Of a DNA stretch of 64,000 nucleotides, positions 38,195-48,489 are shown piece after piece. This stretch comes from Ciceribacter thiooxidans. GTDB lineage: Bacteria; Pseudomonadota; Alphaproteobacteria; Rhizobiales; Rhizobiaceae. The stretch's first letter is position 1. The number at the start of each line of letters is the position of its first letter. The position numbers and the translations under genes are program-made. The notes beneath the pieces were generated by a model. The model searched no databases. It had not been told where the DNA came from and was given only the letters and a program-made list of their open reading frames with translations. The DNA lies in the NCBI RefSeq assembly GCF_014126615.1, contig NZ_CP059896.1, positions 1,808,501-1,872,500 of the forward strand, read 5' to 3'.

Positions 38195-40948
38195 TTACTT
38201 CGCCACCAGGCAGGTGCCGCCGGCCGCCCTGTAACGCTCGCAAAGGGCAACGGCTTCATCCTTGCTCCCGCCTGCGATCCGGACCCGATAATAGGTTCCC
38301 TTCCCGGCAATCTCCGCCTTCTTGATCTCGTAGGCACGGCCGCCGATCACGCCGGAGAACTTCGCCGAAAGGTTCTTGTAGGATTTCTCGGCATCGGCTT
38401 CCGAAGGCAGCGAAGCGATCTGGATCACGTAGCTGCCGGCCGGCACCGCCGAGGCGGGAGAAGCCGCCGCGGTTTCTACCGGCTTCACGTTGCCGCGTTC
38501 GGTCACCGTGCTCACCACGTTGACCGGCTGTTCTGCCGGGCGTGCAGTCGGAACCGGCGCGGAGACTGCGGGAGCGGCGGTCGTCGCCGCAGGCGCAGCT
38601 TCCACGGGCGCCGCAGCCGTTTCGGCCGCAGGCGTGACCGCGCCGGAGGTGGCCGGCTGCGCCGTGGTCGGAGCCGCGAGTTCGGCAGCGGCCTGCTGGT
38701 TCGCCGTGTCTGTGGGTACTGCGGGTGCGAGGGGGGGCTGGCCGGCGGGTTCGGCAGTCGGCGAAGCGAGTGCCGAGGCCGTCGGCGTCGTCGTTGCCTC
38801 GGCTGCCGGCTGCTCGACTTCCTGCGCCACCAGCGTTCCATCGGGACGGACGATCATCGTGCGCACCTTGCGCGGCGTGATCGTCACGGGATCGCTGGTG
38901 TTGCCCGCAGCCTGCTGGTCCGCAGACTGGTCGCTCGGCAACAGTCGCGGGTCTTCCGTTTCGCCGACCGGCGTCGGCATGGCATCGGGCTCGTTTTCAC
39001 CCTCGAGTGGCAGCGTCTCCGGAATCAGCGTCTTCTGGACGACATCGACCGGCTCCTCGCTCGACGAGATCAGGCTCGGCTGCTTGGGATCGTCGACGGC
39101 GGCGCCGGCAACCCTGTCGTAGACAGCCTTGTCCTGGTTCGGCACGGTCTTGCCGCCCTTGTTCTCCGGGACCACCTTGACCGGTTCCTTGTCCGCGGCG
39201 ATCACGACCGGCTCACCCGAGCCGAGAACGGATGATTCCGACCCTGTCATCCAGGCATAGAGACCACCGCCGGCCAGGAGCACCAGCACGCCGGCGGCGG
39301 AGGCCGCCAGGAGCCGGGCGCGGGAAGGCCGCGGTTCGTCATAATCGATCTCTTCGGCGGTCGATTGAAGCGGAATGCGGTTGACGGCGCCGGCAAAACC
39401 CTTCTCGCCCTCGTAGGAGCGCTTGAGGTCCTGTTCGAGGGCTTTCTCGAAAGCCTCGAAGTCATCGGCGACAGCTGGCGCAGCGGCCGTGACCGGGGCC
39501 GCTGTCGGTGCGGCCGCAGGCGCAGCGGTGGCCGGAACCACCGCGTCGCTCAGCAGCGTCGCCAGCTCGGTGTCGATGTCGAGCTCGTAATCGTGGCGTG
39601 GGGCAACCGGTTCCTTGTGTTCGTGGACCGGAATCTCCGGCACATCCAGGGTCGCGATCGTTTCGGGATTTTCGTCCTGCTCCGCAATCTCCGAGAGGTC
39701 GAAGGGCAGTTCTTCATCCTCGGGCATTGCCGGCGCAGCGACGGGCGCTGCGACGGACGAGACTGTTGCCGCAGCTTCTGGCGCGACCGCATGCCTTTCG
39801 GCTGCAACGGGCGTCGACGGCGGCGTTATCACGGCAGCCGCCTCGCCACGAAGACTTTCGGCGGTGGCCGGCTGTTGCGGTTCGGGTTCGATCTCGAGAT
39901 CGGAGAAGTCGAGTTCGATGTCATCAAGATCGAGTTCGAATGCGCCATCGGCAAAAGGATCGAATGCATCCTCATCGATGGCTGCCGAGGGCGCGGCGAC
40001 CGGTGCCGCCGAGGGTTCGACAGCAGCCTGAGGAACCGATCCGGACCGGTCCTCGTCGGCGGCGAATTCGTCTGCAAAGGAGAACGAGAAATCGGGCTCT
40101 GCCCGCGCGGCCGGTGCGGAGAATTCAGGCGAGCTCTCCGGCGAGGCCACGGCCGGAGCGTCATAGCTCGATGCGCCTTCAGGAAACACGTCGAAGTCAG
40201 ACACGGGCAGTGGTTGCTGTGCGGGCGTATTGCCGGACGCAGCGCGTTCGATCGTCTGCAGACCGGTACCAGACATCCAGTTCGATGTCTCGACCGGGGT
40301 CAAGCGCGGCGCCTCGTCCACCGCTGCGGCAACAGGCTCTTCGCGCTCCATCGCGAAAGATGGCTCCACGCGCGGGGCGGAAGGCTGCGGAACATGGAAG
40401 TTGGCAAGCGGCAATCTCAGGCGCGGCTCCGCGTCGCCCTTCGGCCAGACCGGCTCTACCGGAGCGGCGGACACCGCCATCTCGAGTTCGTCGGCGAGGT
40501 CGGAGGACATCGTCTCCGCAGCCTCGGGAACGAAGGCCTGCTCGGCACTGCGGAACGTTTCCTCGGCCTCAGCAAGCACGGCCTCGTTTGCGCCTGCCGT
40601 ATTCAGGTCGAGTTCCTCGCCCTCGTCGATCGCATCGAGAACCGGTACGGACTCCTCGACATCGGGAGCAACATCGAGCGGCGCCATCACCGGCTCGACC
40701 TGTGGAGTTAGCGACTGACCACGATCGTAATTCTCGAACTCCCGCAGCAGTTCGTCTTCCAGGCTGAACGGCGCATCGACCGGGGCAACCGGCGCGGCAG
40801 GGCTTTCGACGACCTGCGGTTCACGCGGCACGTCGCGAGCGGCGGGCGGCTCGAAGCCGACAATCCGGGCCAGTTCCGCCAACGGATCATCGTCGGCGAA
40901 GTCTTCACCGCCCAGTCGACTGTTGAATGCGGCTTGTTTCTGTACCAT
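38195..40948 (-). CDS. Long SPOR-domain membrane protein
   Basis: A 917-residue protein. The N-terminal about 560 residues are acidic and Ala/Pro/Glu-rich, with short basic islands. One membrane helix follows near residues 565-585 (LLAASAAGVLVLLAGGGLYAW). After another Ala/Pro/Thr-rich linker the last 75 residues form a SPOR domain (SYVIQIASLPSEADAEKSYK, with YRVRIAGG at its end) that binds denuded peptidoglycan at the septum. It is downstream of argS. A role in cell division is inferred from the SPOR domain. Confidence 0.88.
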   Translation of the reverse strand: MVQKQAAFNSRLGGEDFADDDPLAELARIVGFEPPAARDVPREPQVVESPAAPVAPVDAPFSLEDELLREFENYDRGQSLTPQVEPVMAPLDVAPDVEESVPVLDAIDEGEELDLNTAGANEAVLAEAEETFRSAEQAFVPEAAETMSSDLADELEMAVSAAPVEPVWPKGDAEPRLRLPLANFHVPQPSAPRVEPSFAMEREEPVAAAVDEAPRLTPVETSNWMSGTGLQTIERAASGNTPAQQPLPVSDFDVFPEGASSYDAPAVASPESSPEFSAPAARAEPDFSFSFADEFAADEDRSGSVPQAAVEPSAAPVAAPSAAIDEDAFDPFADGAFELDLDDIELDFSDLEIEPEPQQPATAESLRGEAAAVITPPSTPVAAERHAVAPEAAATVSSVAAPVAAPAMPEDEELPFDLSEIAEQDENPETIATLDVPEIPVHEHKEPVAPRHDYELDIDTELATLLSDAVVPATAAPAAAPTAAPVTAAAPAVADDFEAFEKALEQDLKRSYEGEKGFAGAVNRIPLQSTAEEIDYDEPRPSRARLLAASAAGVLVLLAGGGLYAWMTGSESSVLGSGEPVVIAADKEPVKVVPENKGGKTVPNQDKAVYDRVAGAAVDDPKQPSLISSSEEPVDVVQKTLIPETLPLEGENEPDAMPTPVGETEDPRLLPSDQSADQQAAGNTSDPVTITPRKVRTMIVRPDGTLVAQEVEQPAAEATTTPTASALASPTAEPAGQPPLAPAVPTDTANQQAAAELAAPTTAQPATSGAVTPAAETAAAPVEAAPAATTAAPAVSAPVPTARPAEQPVNVVSTVTERGNVKPVETAAASPASAVPAGSYVIQIASLPSEADAEKSYKNLSAKFSGVIGGRAYEIKKAEIAGKGTYYRVRIAGGSKDEAVALCERYRAAGGTCLVAK

Positions 40949-41015
40949 TACCTAGTTCCACTCACTAACGCGACTACACGCCATGCCAGTGCTTTGTGGG
41001 GAAATGGTGACAATA

Positions 41016-42776
41016 CTATCGCATTTCAACCGGAGCATCAGTGCCCGTAATGGTCAGTCCGGACTTCAGAACAGAGGCGACAGCACGCACCAGCCCAAGC
41101 CTGGCGATGCTCAATTCTCGGTTTTTATCGTTAACAAATCGTAATTCCGGCTGATCCTTGCCTTTATTCCAGTGCGCGTGGAAAGAACTGGCGAGATCAT
41201 AGAGGTAAAACGCGACGCGATGGGGCTCCTGCGACTGTGCCGCAGCTTCGATCACGCGCGGATATTCGGCAAGTTTTGCAACCAACTGCAGCTCGGCGGA
41301 ATCCTCGATCCTTCCCTTCACCGCAGACGACAGGTCGAGCCCGTCGAAGTCGAGATCGGGGAATGCTTCCTTCGCCTGGCGGAATACCGACATGCAACGG
41401 GCATGCGCGTACTGTACGTAGAACACCGGATTGTCCTTGGACTGTTCCGTCACCTTGGCAAAGTCGAAGTCCAGCGGCTCGCTGTTCTTACGGTAGAGCA
41501 TCATGAAGCGGACGGAATCGCGGCCTACCTCTTCGACGACGTCGCGCAGCGTCACGAAGTCTCCAGACCGCTTGGACATCTTCACCGGCTCGCCATCGCG
41601 GTAGAGCTTGACGAGCTGGCAAAGAAGAACGGTGAGCTTGGTCTTGCCGCCGGAGATCGCCCGTGCGACCGCTTCCAGGCGCTTGACGTAACCGCCGTGG
41701 TCGGCGCCGAGCACGTAGATCATCTCGTCGTAACCACGGTCGAACTTGTCCTTGAAGTAGGCGACGTCCGCGGCAAAATAGGTATAGCTGCCGTCGGACT
41801 TCATCAGCGGCCGGTCGATGTCGTCACCGACCTCGGTGGACCGGAAAAGCGTCTGTTCGCGATCCTCCCAGTCCTCCGGGAGCTGCCCCTTCGGCGGCGG
41901 CAAGGTTCCGCGGTAGACGTGCCCCTTGAAGGTGAGATCGTTGATCGCCGTGCGGATCGACGCCGCACCATTGGCGTGCAGCGTGCGCTCCGAGAAGAAC
42001 ACATCATGATGGACGTTGAGTTCGGCCAGGTCGTCCCGGATCATCGCCATCATGGCGTCGATCGCCTTGTCCTTGACGATCTGCAACCACTGCTCTTCCG
42101 GCATGTTATGGAGCCTGACGCCGTATTCCTCCGCGAGCGCCTTGCCGACGGGAACCAGATAGTCCCCCGGATAGAGGCCGGCCGGAATCTCGCCGATGTT
42201 CTCGCCGAGTGCCTCGCGATAGCGCAGGAATACGGAGCGGGCCAGAACGTCGATCTGCGCACCGGCATCATTGATGTAGTATTCCTTGGCGACCTCGTAG
42301 CCCGCGAACTGCAGGAGATTGGCGAGCGCGTCGCCCACGACCGCGCCGCGGCAGTGGCCGACATGCATCGGACCGGTCGGGTTCGCCGAGACGTATTCGA
42401 CATTGACCTTGTGGCCCGTGCCGACCGACGAGCGCCCGAAGTCGGTTCCTTCAGCGATCATAGCGGAGAGCAACCGCTGCCAGTAGGCCGTCGACAGACG
42501 GATATTGATGAAGCCGGGGCCTGCGACCGAGACTTCGGAAATGTCTTCGTCTTCCTTCAGCTTTTCGCAGATGATCTCGGCCAGGGCGCGAGGATTGGTC
42601 GACAGCGGCTTGGAAAGCACCATCGCGGCGTTGGTTGCGGCATCGCCATGGCTCGCATCGCGCGGCGGCTCGACGACAATCCGTCCGAAATCAAGCGAAG
42701 AACGCTTTTCCTTCACGATTTCCAGTGTTTCTAGCGCGTTCTTAATTCTTGTTTCGAAGTCAGCGAAAAGATTCAT
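41016..42776 (-). CDS. argS: Arginyl-tRNA synthetase
   Basis: A class I synthetase of 586 residues with the arginyl-type HIGH motif in [13 protein letters not shown] (about residues 127-139), preceded by VNVEYVSA. The KMSKR motif is present, as [15 protein letters not shown]. The N-terminal Add-1 domain and C-terminal DALR domain are both there. The start [11 protein letters not shown] at 42776 is chosen; MKMNLF at 42782 is equally possible. It lies 64 nt after dgt. Confidence 0.97.
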   Translation of the reverse strand: MNLFADFETRIKNALETLEIVKEKRSSLDFGRIVVEPPRDASHGDAATNAAMVLSKPLSTNPRALAEIICEKLKEDEDISEVSVAGPGFINIRLSTAYWQRLLSAMIAEGTDFGRSSVGTGHKVNVEYVSANPTGPMHVGHCRGAVVGDALANLLQFAGYEVAKEYYINDAGAQIDVLARSVFLRYREALGENIGEIPAGLYPGDYLVPVGKALAEEYGVRLHNMPEEQWLQIVKDKAIDAMMAMIRDDLAELNVHHDVFFSERTLHANGAASIRTAINDLTFKGHVYRGTLPPPKGQLPEDWEDREQTLFRSTEVGDDIDRPLMKSDGSYTYFAADVAYFKDKFDRGYDEMIYVLGADHGGYVKRLEAVARAISGGKTKLTVLLCQLVKLYRDGEPVKMSKRSGDFVTLRDVVEEVGRDSVRFMMLYRKNSEPLDFDFAKVTEQSKDNPVFYVQYAHARCMSVFRQAKEAFPDLDFDGLDLSSAVKGRIEDSAELQLVAKLAEYPRVIEAAAQSQEPHRVAFYLYDLASSFHAHWNKGKDQPELRFVNDKNRELSIARLGLVRAVASVLKSGLTITGTDAPVEMR

Positions 42777-42840
42777 CTTCATTTTCCACGCCGGAAGCTT
42801 CGAGCTCCGGTTATGTAAAGGGGAATTTGCTGGCCGCTGC

Positions 42841-44058
42841 CTACCGTAAATCGGGAGTCCGGTCAAACAGACGGCGGTGCGCGTTGACCGCGTAGGTGTC
42901 GGTCATCCCGGCCAAATAGTCACCCACGTGGCGAGCTTTTGCAGGTTCATCCAGCCCGGCGATGTGATCGACCCAATAATGGCTGCTCATCAGCGACGGA
43001 TCCCGCATGTAGGCCTGGAAAAGATCGGTGACGATCTGGGCCGCGCCGGCGCGGATGCGCATGATATCGGGATGACGGTAAATGCGGCTGAACAGAAGGC
43101 GCTTGATCTGCCGGTCGGTCTCGGCCATCCCCGCGGAGAAGGTCGCGATTGCGCTGTCGGCGTGGCGGACATCCGCCGCACATCCCGGCTTGACCTCCCG
43201 CAGACGTTCCTGCGCGACGGAAATCACGTCCTCCACCATGCGGGTGATCTGTCGGCGGGTGATCTCGTGGGTGAAGCGGCTCGCCTCGAGTCCCGGATAG
43301 AGCCCGTGCACTTCGGCCATCAACCCTGCGAGGAACGGCACATCCTCCAGCATCTCGAAGGTGAGGTAGCCGGAGCGCAGGCCGTCATCGATGTCGTGGG
43401 TGTTATAGGCGATATCGTCGGCAATCGCTGCCACCTGCGCCTCGAGGCTGGCGAAGGTATCAAGTTCCAGGTCGTGGAGTTCGCAGTAGTCGCGGATCGG
43501 CTTCGGGACGGGTCCTCGCGTGCCCTGCCCCTCCGGCGTCAGGAGCGGCCCGTTGTGCTTCACCAAACCTTCGAGCGTCTCCCAGGTGAGGTTCAGCCCG
43601 TCAAATTCGGCATAGCGACGCTCGAGTTTCGTCACGATCCTCAGCGACTGAGCATTGTGATCGAAACCGCCATAGGGCTTCAGCACATCGTGAAGCGCGT
43701 CCTCGCCCGTGTGCCCAAAAGGCGTATGGCCGAAGTCATGTACCAGCGCCACGCCCTCGGCGAGGTCTTCGTCCAGCTTCAGGGCTCTCGCCAGCGCACG
43801 GGCGATCTGGGCGACCTCGATCGTATGGGTGAGCCGCGTCCGGTAATGATCGCTGTCTGTGCCGATAAAGACCTGTGTCTTATGCTTCAACCGTCGAAAG
43901 GCCGTCGTGTGGACGATGCGGTCACGGTCGCGCTGGAAGTCGGAGCGCGTCGGACTGCTCACTTCGGCAAACAGCCGCCCGCGCGACGACCAGGGGTCGG
44001 AGGCATAGACTGCCCGCTCCCCGGTACCGAAACCCAACACAGTCCTGTCAATCGTCAT
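42841..44058 (-). CDS. dgt: Deoxyguanosinetriphosphate triphosphohydrolase-like protein
   Basis: A 405-residue HD-domain hydrolase of the Dgt type 2 family. The HD metal ligands appear as [16 protein letters not shown] (His) and [16 protein letters not shown] (HD), with a later [16 protein letters not shown] carrying the final Asp. It converts dNTPs to nucleosides and triphosphate. It is divergent from erpA and upstream of argS, a conserved rhizobial order. Confidence 0.92.
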   Translation of the reverse strand: MTIDRTVLGFGTGERAVYASDPWSSRGRLFAEVSSPTRSDFQRDRDRIVHTTAFRRLKHKTQVFIGTDSDHYRTRLTHTIEVAQIARALARALKLDEDLAEGVALVHDFGHTPFGHTGEDALHDVLKPYGGFDHNAQSLRIVTKLERRYAEFDGLNLTWETLEGLVKHNGPLLTPEGQGTRGPVPKPIRDYCELHDLELDTFASLEAQVAAIADDIAYNTHDIDDGLRSGYLTFEMLEDVPFLAGLMAEVHGLYPGLEASRFTHEITRRQITRMVEDVISVAQERLREVKPGCAADVRHADSAIATFSAGMAETDRQIKRLLFSRIYRHPDIMRIRAGAAQIVTDLFQAYMRDPSLMSSHYWVDHIAGLDEPAKARHVGDYLAGMTDTYAVNAHRRLFDRTPDLR

Positions 44059-44246
44059 CGTCCGTTCCGTCTCATCCCCATTGACGCCCGTTGCCCGCCT
44101 TCATACCTATAGCAGACGATCCCGCAAGCAAGAGAGCGCGGCGGGAGCCGATTTGCCGGCAAAATGGAGCGGACGGACCCGCTTCCTGCCGACTGCAGGG
44201 ATCAACAATCGATTTTCCACGGGCCTTGAACCCGTCAGGAGGACAA

Positions 44247-44579
44247 ATGAGCGAATCGACCGTCACCCTTTCTGACGCCGCGGCGAAAAGGATCGCAGCC
44301 GTGGTTGCCGCCGAAGAGGACAAGCGCGCCCTGCGCGTCTCCGTCGAGGGCGGAGGCTGCTCCGGCTTCTCCTACAAGTTCGACCTCGAGGGGGCGCCGG
44401 AGTCCGACGACCTCGTCATCACCAAGGACGGCGCGACAGTCGTCATCGATCCGGTCTCGCTGGTCTACATGACCGGTTCGGAGATCGACTTCGTCGACAA
44501 CCTGCTCGGTCAGTCCTTCCAAATCAAGAATCCGAACGCCGTGGCCAGTTGCGGCTGCGGGACCAGTTTTTCGATCTGA
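44247..44579 (+). CDS. erpA: Iron-sulfur cluster insertion protein, A-type (ErpA/IscA)
   Basis: A-type carrier that passes Fe-S clusters to apo-proteins. The 110-residue product has the three cluster cysteines: Cys38 (GGGCSGFSYKF) and CGCG at 102-105 (Cys102, Cys104). A strong AGGAGGAC ribosome site precedes the ATG at 44247. The in-frame upstream extension to 44091 is not conserved. It is divergent from dgt and ends at a bidirectional terminator. Confidence 0.93.
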   Translation: MSESTVTLSDAAAKRIAAVVAAEEDKRALRVSVEGGGCSGFSYKFDLEGAPESDDLVITKDGATVVIDPVSLVYMTGSEIDFVDNLLGQSFQIKNPNAVASCGCGTSFSI

Positions 44580-44602
44580 TTTCGCCAATACTGCGGTGAA
44601 AA

Positions 44603-44626
44603 CCGGCCGGGCTCTAACCCGGCCGG
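44603..44626. terminator. Bidirectional terminator between erpA and the permease gene
   Basis: CCGGCCGGG (44603-44611) and CCCGGCCGG (44618-44626) form a 9-bp GC stem with loop CTCTAA; AAAA precedes it. The flanking genes are convergent. Confidence 0.85.
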
Positions 44627-44635
44627 CTGTCGTCG

Positions 44636-46138
44636 TCAGTGACCTCCATCGCCGGCCATGGCAGCTTTGCGCACTTCCGCTTCGCTGGCGGAAGAGGTGC
44701 CGTTGAAGAAGACATTCAGCACCACGGCCGAAATCGAGGCCAAAAGAATGCCGGAATCGATCAGCGGATGAATGCCATGCGGCATCCACTGCTTGAAGTT
44801 CGGCGCGACCAGCGGGATCATGCCGACACCGACGGATACAGCGACGACGAAAAGATTGTTGCGGCTGGTCTTGAAGTCCACGCCCGAAAGGATCCGGATC
44901 CCCGTCGCGGCGACCATGCCGAACATCACCAAACCGGCGCCGCCGAGCACGACGGTCGGCAGCGATTCCACCAGCGCCGCCATTTTCGGAAGCAGACCGA
45001 GGATGATCAGAATCAGCCCGCCCGCGACGCAGACGAAACGCGACCTGACGCCGGTGACGCCAACGAGGCCGACATTCTGCGAAAAGCTCGTATACGGGAA
45101 GGTATTGAAGATACCGCCGATCAGCGTGCCGAGACCATCGGAGCGAAGGCCCGCCGCCAGCATAGGCTGGGTTACCGGCTTCCCGGTCATCTCACCGAGG
45201 GCCAGAAACATGCCGGTCGACTCGATCATGACGACAAGCATGACGATGGTCATCGTGACGATCAGGACGGGATCGAAGATCGGCATGCCGAAATGAAAGG
45301 GAAGGACCGGCGCAAACCAGGCGGCATTCGCCACCTTGTCGAAAGTCATCATGCCGGTGGCCGCGGCAAGAATACCCCCGATGACGATGCCGAGGAGCAC
45401 GGAAATATTGGCGACGAACCCCTTGGCGAAACGTGCGATCAACAGGATCAATACCAATACGACGGCCGAGACAGCAATCCCCGACAGGGGAGCATAAGCC
45501 GCATTGGGTATACTCGCCGCAAGGCCGAGCTTCGGCGGGACTTCGGGGACCGCGCCGGCACTGGTCGCTGCCAGGGTCTTGATGTCCTCGAGCCATTTGG
45601 CGTGCGCCGGATCGACAAGGCTTGGCGCCGTCGGTCCGAACGGATTTCCGAAGATCCAGTTGATGCCGATCCGCATCAGCGAAACGCCGATGATCAGGAT
45701 GATCGTGCCGGTTACGACCGGCGGGAAGAAGCGCAGGAGGCGGCTGACCAGCGGTGCGATCAGCATGGCGACGATGCCGGCACCGATGATTGACCCGAAT
45801 ATCAGGCGTGCGCCATCGGCACCGCCCGAGATATTGGCCATCGAGACCATCGGACCGACCGACGCGAACGTAACGCCCATCATCACCGGCAGGCGGATGC
45901 CGAACCACTGGGTGACGCCGAGCGACTGAATCAATGTAGCGATGCCGCAGGCGAACAGGTCTGCGGAGATCAGAAAAGCGACGTCTTCCGGCGGCAGTTT
46001 CAACGCGCGTCCGATAATCAACGGTACGGCGATGGCACCGGCATACATGACAAGAACGTGCTGCAGACCGAGTGTCGCGAGCCGCGACATCGGCAGCACT
46101 TCGTCGACAGGATGCGTCTTCGTACTGACATTTGGCAT
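44636..46138 (-). CDS. Nucleobase:cation symporter-2 family purine permease
   Basis: A 500-residue transporter of the NAT/NCS2 family with about 12-14 helices. The NAT signature QNVGLVGVTGVRSRFV lies at about residues 353-368. The helix with FLALGEMTGKPV holds the usual substrate-binding acidic residue. Members carry xanthine, uric acid or uracil; xanthine/urate is favoured from the motif, but the exact substrate is not certain. It is divergent from xthA. Confidence 0.9.
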   Translation of the reverse strand: MPNVSTKTHPVDEVLPMSRLATLGLQHVLVMYAGAIAVPLIIGRALKLPPEDVAFLISADLFACGIATLIQSLGVTQWFGIRLPVMMGVTFASVGPMVSMANISGGADGARLIFGSIIGAGIVAMLIAPLVSRLLRFFPPVVTGTIILIIGVSLMRIGINWIFGNPFGPTAPSLVDPAHAKWLEDIKTLAATSAGAVPEVPPKLGLAASIPNAAYAPLSGIAVSAVVLVLILLIARFAKGFVANISVLLGIVIGGILAAATGMMTFDKVANAAWFAPVLPFHFGMPIFDPVLIVTMTIVMLVVMIESTGMFLALGEMTGKPVTQPMLAAGLRSDGLGTLIGGIFNTFPYTSFSQNVGLVGVTGVRSRFVCVAGGLILIILGLLPKMAALVESLPTVVLGGAGLVMFGMVAATGIRILSGVDFKTSRNNLFVVAVSVGVGMIPLVAPNFKQWMPHGIHPLIDSGILLASISAVVLNVFFNGTSSASEAEVRKAAMAGDGGH

Positions 46139-46349
46139 GAGTAGTGTCCCCTTTTTTGCGGACGTTTGTCGCCCGGCGCTGCTTGCCCCGAATGGAGCGT
46201 CCGCCGGCTCGCCCTCCCCAGGAGCCGGTCAAGGAAGAATGGAGTGTCGTCATGGAATGTCAAAGGGGCCGCAGCCGGCAATGCACAAAAGCCGGTGGCA
46301 AAATTCGCCCTGTCGTCTATGAAGAAGGGAAGACGAAGGGAAGCAATCC

Positions 46350-47144
46350 ATGAAGATCGCCACTTGGAACATCAACGGGGTGAAGGCGCGCATCGCAAAT
46401 CTCTGCGAGTGGCTGAAGAGCTCGGCGCCCGACATCGTTTGCCTCCAGGAAATCAAGTCGGAAGACGCCAGCTTTCCCAGGCTGGAGATCGAAGCGCTTG
46501 GCTACCACGTGGAAACGCACGGCCAGAAGGGATTCAACGGGGTAGCCCTGCTCTCGAAGATGAAGCCGGACGAGATCAACCGCGGTCTGCCCGGCGATGA
46601 TGGGGACGAGCAGGCACGCTTCATCGAAGGCGTGTTCTCGGTCAAGGGTGGGGCATTGCGCGTCTGCTCGCTCTACCTGCCGAACGGCAATCCCGCGGAC
46701 GATCCGGTAAAATATCCTTACAAACTCGCCTGGATAGAGCGGCTGAAGGCGTTCGCCGAAGACCGTCTCGCGCTCGAGGAACCGCTGATCCTCGCCGGAG
46801 ACTACAACGTCATCCCCGAGCCCTACGACTGCCACGATCCGCGGGTCTGGGCGGGCGACGCCCTCTTCCTGCCGCAGACGCGCGAAGCATTCCGCCGGCT
46901 CGAACATCTCGGCCTCGTCGACGCGGTGCGCGCCACAACCGACGAGACGAAGCTTTATTCCTTCTGGGATTACCAGGCCGGTGCGTGGCAGAAGAACAAC
47001 GGTATCCGCATCGACCACCTTCTGCTCTCACCGGAGGCGACCGACCGCTTCCGGGCCGCGCAGATTGAAAAGCACGTGCGGACCTGGGAAAAGCCATCCG
47101 ACCACGTACCGGTGTCAGGCTGGTTCGATTTCGAGGCAGCCTGA
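46350..47144 (+). CDS. xthA: Exodeoxyribonuclease III
   Basis: An AP endonuclease and 3'-phosphatase of the ExoIII family. The 264-residue protein begins MKIATWNINGVKARI (catalytic Asn7), then IVCLQEIKSEDASFP (metal Glu), GDYNVIPEPYDCHDP (catalytic Asp/Asn) and the end motif RIDHLLLSPEA with SDHVPV. Length is typical. It is convergent with exoR, whose 3' end lies 9 nt away. Confidence 0.96.
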   Translation: MKIATWNINGVKARIANLCEWLKSSAPDIVCLQEIKSEDASFPRLEIEALGYHVETHGQKGFNGVALLSKMKPDEINRGLPGDDGDEQARFIEGVFSVKGGALRVCSLYLPNGNPADDPVKYPYKLAWIERLKAFAEDRLALEEPLILAGDYNVIPEPYDCHDPRVWAGDALFLPQTREAFRRLEHLGLVDAVRATTDETKLYSFWDYQAGAWQKNNGIRIDHLLLSPEATDRFRAAQIEKHVRTWEKPSDHVPVSGWFDFEAA

Positions 47145-47153
47145 GGGCAGCCA

Positions 47154-47951
47154 TCACTCCGGTTGGTGGTAAATCTCCGGAGCGAGCGCAATCGCGACGC
47201 GACGGTCGTCCTCGCTGGCAAGAGAAAAGGCCTGCTCCTGCAGGTCCTGCATCCAAAGACAGTCGGACGGGCTGCACTTGTCCAGCGCCGCAGTCATGAA
47301 GGCGAGCCCGCGGGCGCTCTGGCCTTCCTGGAAAATCAGGTTGCCGAACACTGCCATCGCGCCAGGATGTCCGCTCTTGCGCGCCAGATTGAGCCACTTC
47401 TTGGCCTGCTGGATGCTGGTCTTGCCGCCCTCGCCCGACAGCATCATCCTGGCAAGCTGGAACTGCGCCTCCGGGACGCCGAAGGTCGAGGCCACCTGGA
47501 AATAGAGCTGACGCGCCTGAGCCAGATCGATCTTGACCGGGCTGCCGGGAATCCCCTTGCGATAGTAGCCGGCCAGTGCCAGCAACGCATTGACGAAGAA
47601 GCCGGTGTCCTCCGAACCGGGCTCGACACCCTGGCTTGCGATCTCGGCGTAGATCTTGAACGCCTCGAAATCGTCCTCGACGACGCCGTCGCCATCCGCA
47701 TACATATTGGCCAGCGCCCAACGAGAACCGGTATGACCCTTCTCGGCGGCATAGCGGTACGCCTCGACAGCCTCCTGCTTCTGGCCATTCTTGTAAGCCT
47801 TGAAGCCGAACTTGAAGAGGTCGAAGGGTCCTGACTCCTTGGTCACGCCGGCGTTGATATCGAACGCGTGGCCCGCCGCTGTCCCGGCCAGGACAAAAAG
47901 CAGCGAGGAGAACAGAACCTTACCCGGATATTTCCAGTCTGGCGTTTGCAT
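47154..47951 (-). CDS. exoR: Exopolysaccharide regulator ExoR (SEL1-repeat, periplasmic)
   Basis: ExoR is a secreted SEL1-like protein that binds the sensor ExoS and keeps the ExoS/ChvI system off, controlling succinoglycan and flagella in rhizobia. The 265-residue form chosen has a signal peptide ending near AGHA|FD, then AGVTKESGPFDLFKFGFKAY. SEL1 repeats follow (AAEKGHTGSRWALANMYADG; ASTFGVPEAQFQLARMM; ARKSGHPGAMAVFGNL). Alternative starts at 47972 or 48035 lengthen the N-terminus. It lies alone on the minus strand with a long upstream region. Confidence 0.9.
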   Translation of the reverse strand: MQTPDWKYPGKVLFSSLLFVLAGTAAGHAFDINAGVTKESGPFDLFKFGFKAYKNGQKQEAVEAYRYAAEKGHTGSRWALANMYADGDGVVEDDFEAFKIYAEIASQGVEPGSEDTGFFVNALLALAGYYRKGIPGSPVKIDLAQARQLYFQVASTFGVPEAQFQLARMMLSGEGGKTSIQQAKKWLNLARKSGHPGAMAVFGNLIFQEGQSARGLAFMTAALDKCSPSDCLWMQDLQEQAFSLASEDDRRVAIALAPEIYHQPE

Positions 47952-48444
47952 GATTGCGTATTTCTTCCACATCACCACATACGACGGTAGCCTTCGAGGC
48001 CTCGTCGGGCTCGATTTACCTTGTCCGTGAAACAATTGTCCGCGACGCTGGTGAACATACCGTTCACCGTCACGCCTCCTCTGGCATGCTTTGCTTTGCC
48101 AGGCATTGAGCGGTCATCGTCGACCTTCATCAAGGTAGTTTGTATTTCGGGCAAGACTGCGGCTGTGGTCGTCGCGGGCGCCAAAAAACTCAAGGCGCGA
48201 TCCCTGGATACCGATCTTCTCGGCGCATCTGCGGGATTCAGAAGGTTTTCTGCGGCTACAAGGCTCATGTCTTACTCAACCGACGAACTACGCAACACCC
48301 AACTCAAGCATTCGTCAGGACATCGCTGCGCTCAGTTTGTGGCGGGAAATGGACAAAATCCCCGGATCTCCGGCACCCCCGCAACGATAGGGAAAATGTT
48401 GCAGATTCATCACAATCGATCGACTGCCACGAACTTACAAAACG
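47952..48444. other. Gene-free 490-bp region upstream of exoR
   Basis: No convincing gene is found in either direction; three weak frames lack a ribosome site and conserved segments. It presumably holds the exoR promoter and a long leader. The sequence is mixed, without clear repeats. ChvI binding near the exoR promoter is known in S. meliloti and may apply, but no site could be assigned. Confidence 0.5.
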
Positions 48445-48469
48445 AAAAGCCCGGGCGAACCGGGCTTTT
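48445..48469. terminator. Terminator after the FadL-type gene
   Basis: AAAAGCCCGG (48445-48454) and CCGGGCTTTT (48460-48469), loop GCGAA; 10-bp perfect stem with A and T runs on both sides, usable in both directions. Confidence 0.93.
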
Positions 48470-48489
48470 CAATTTCAACGAATGCGCTC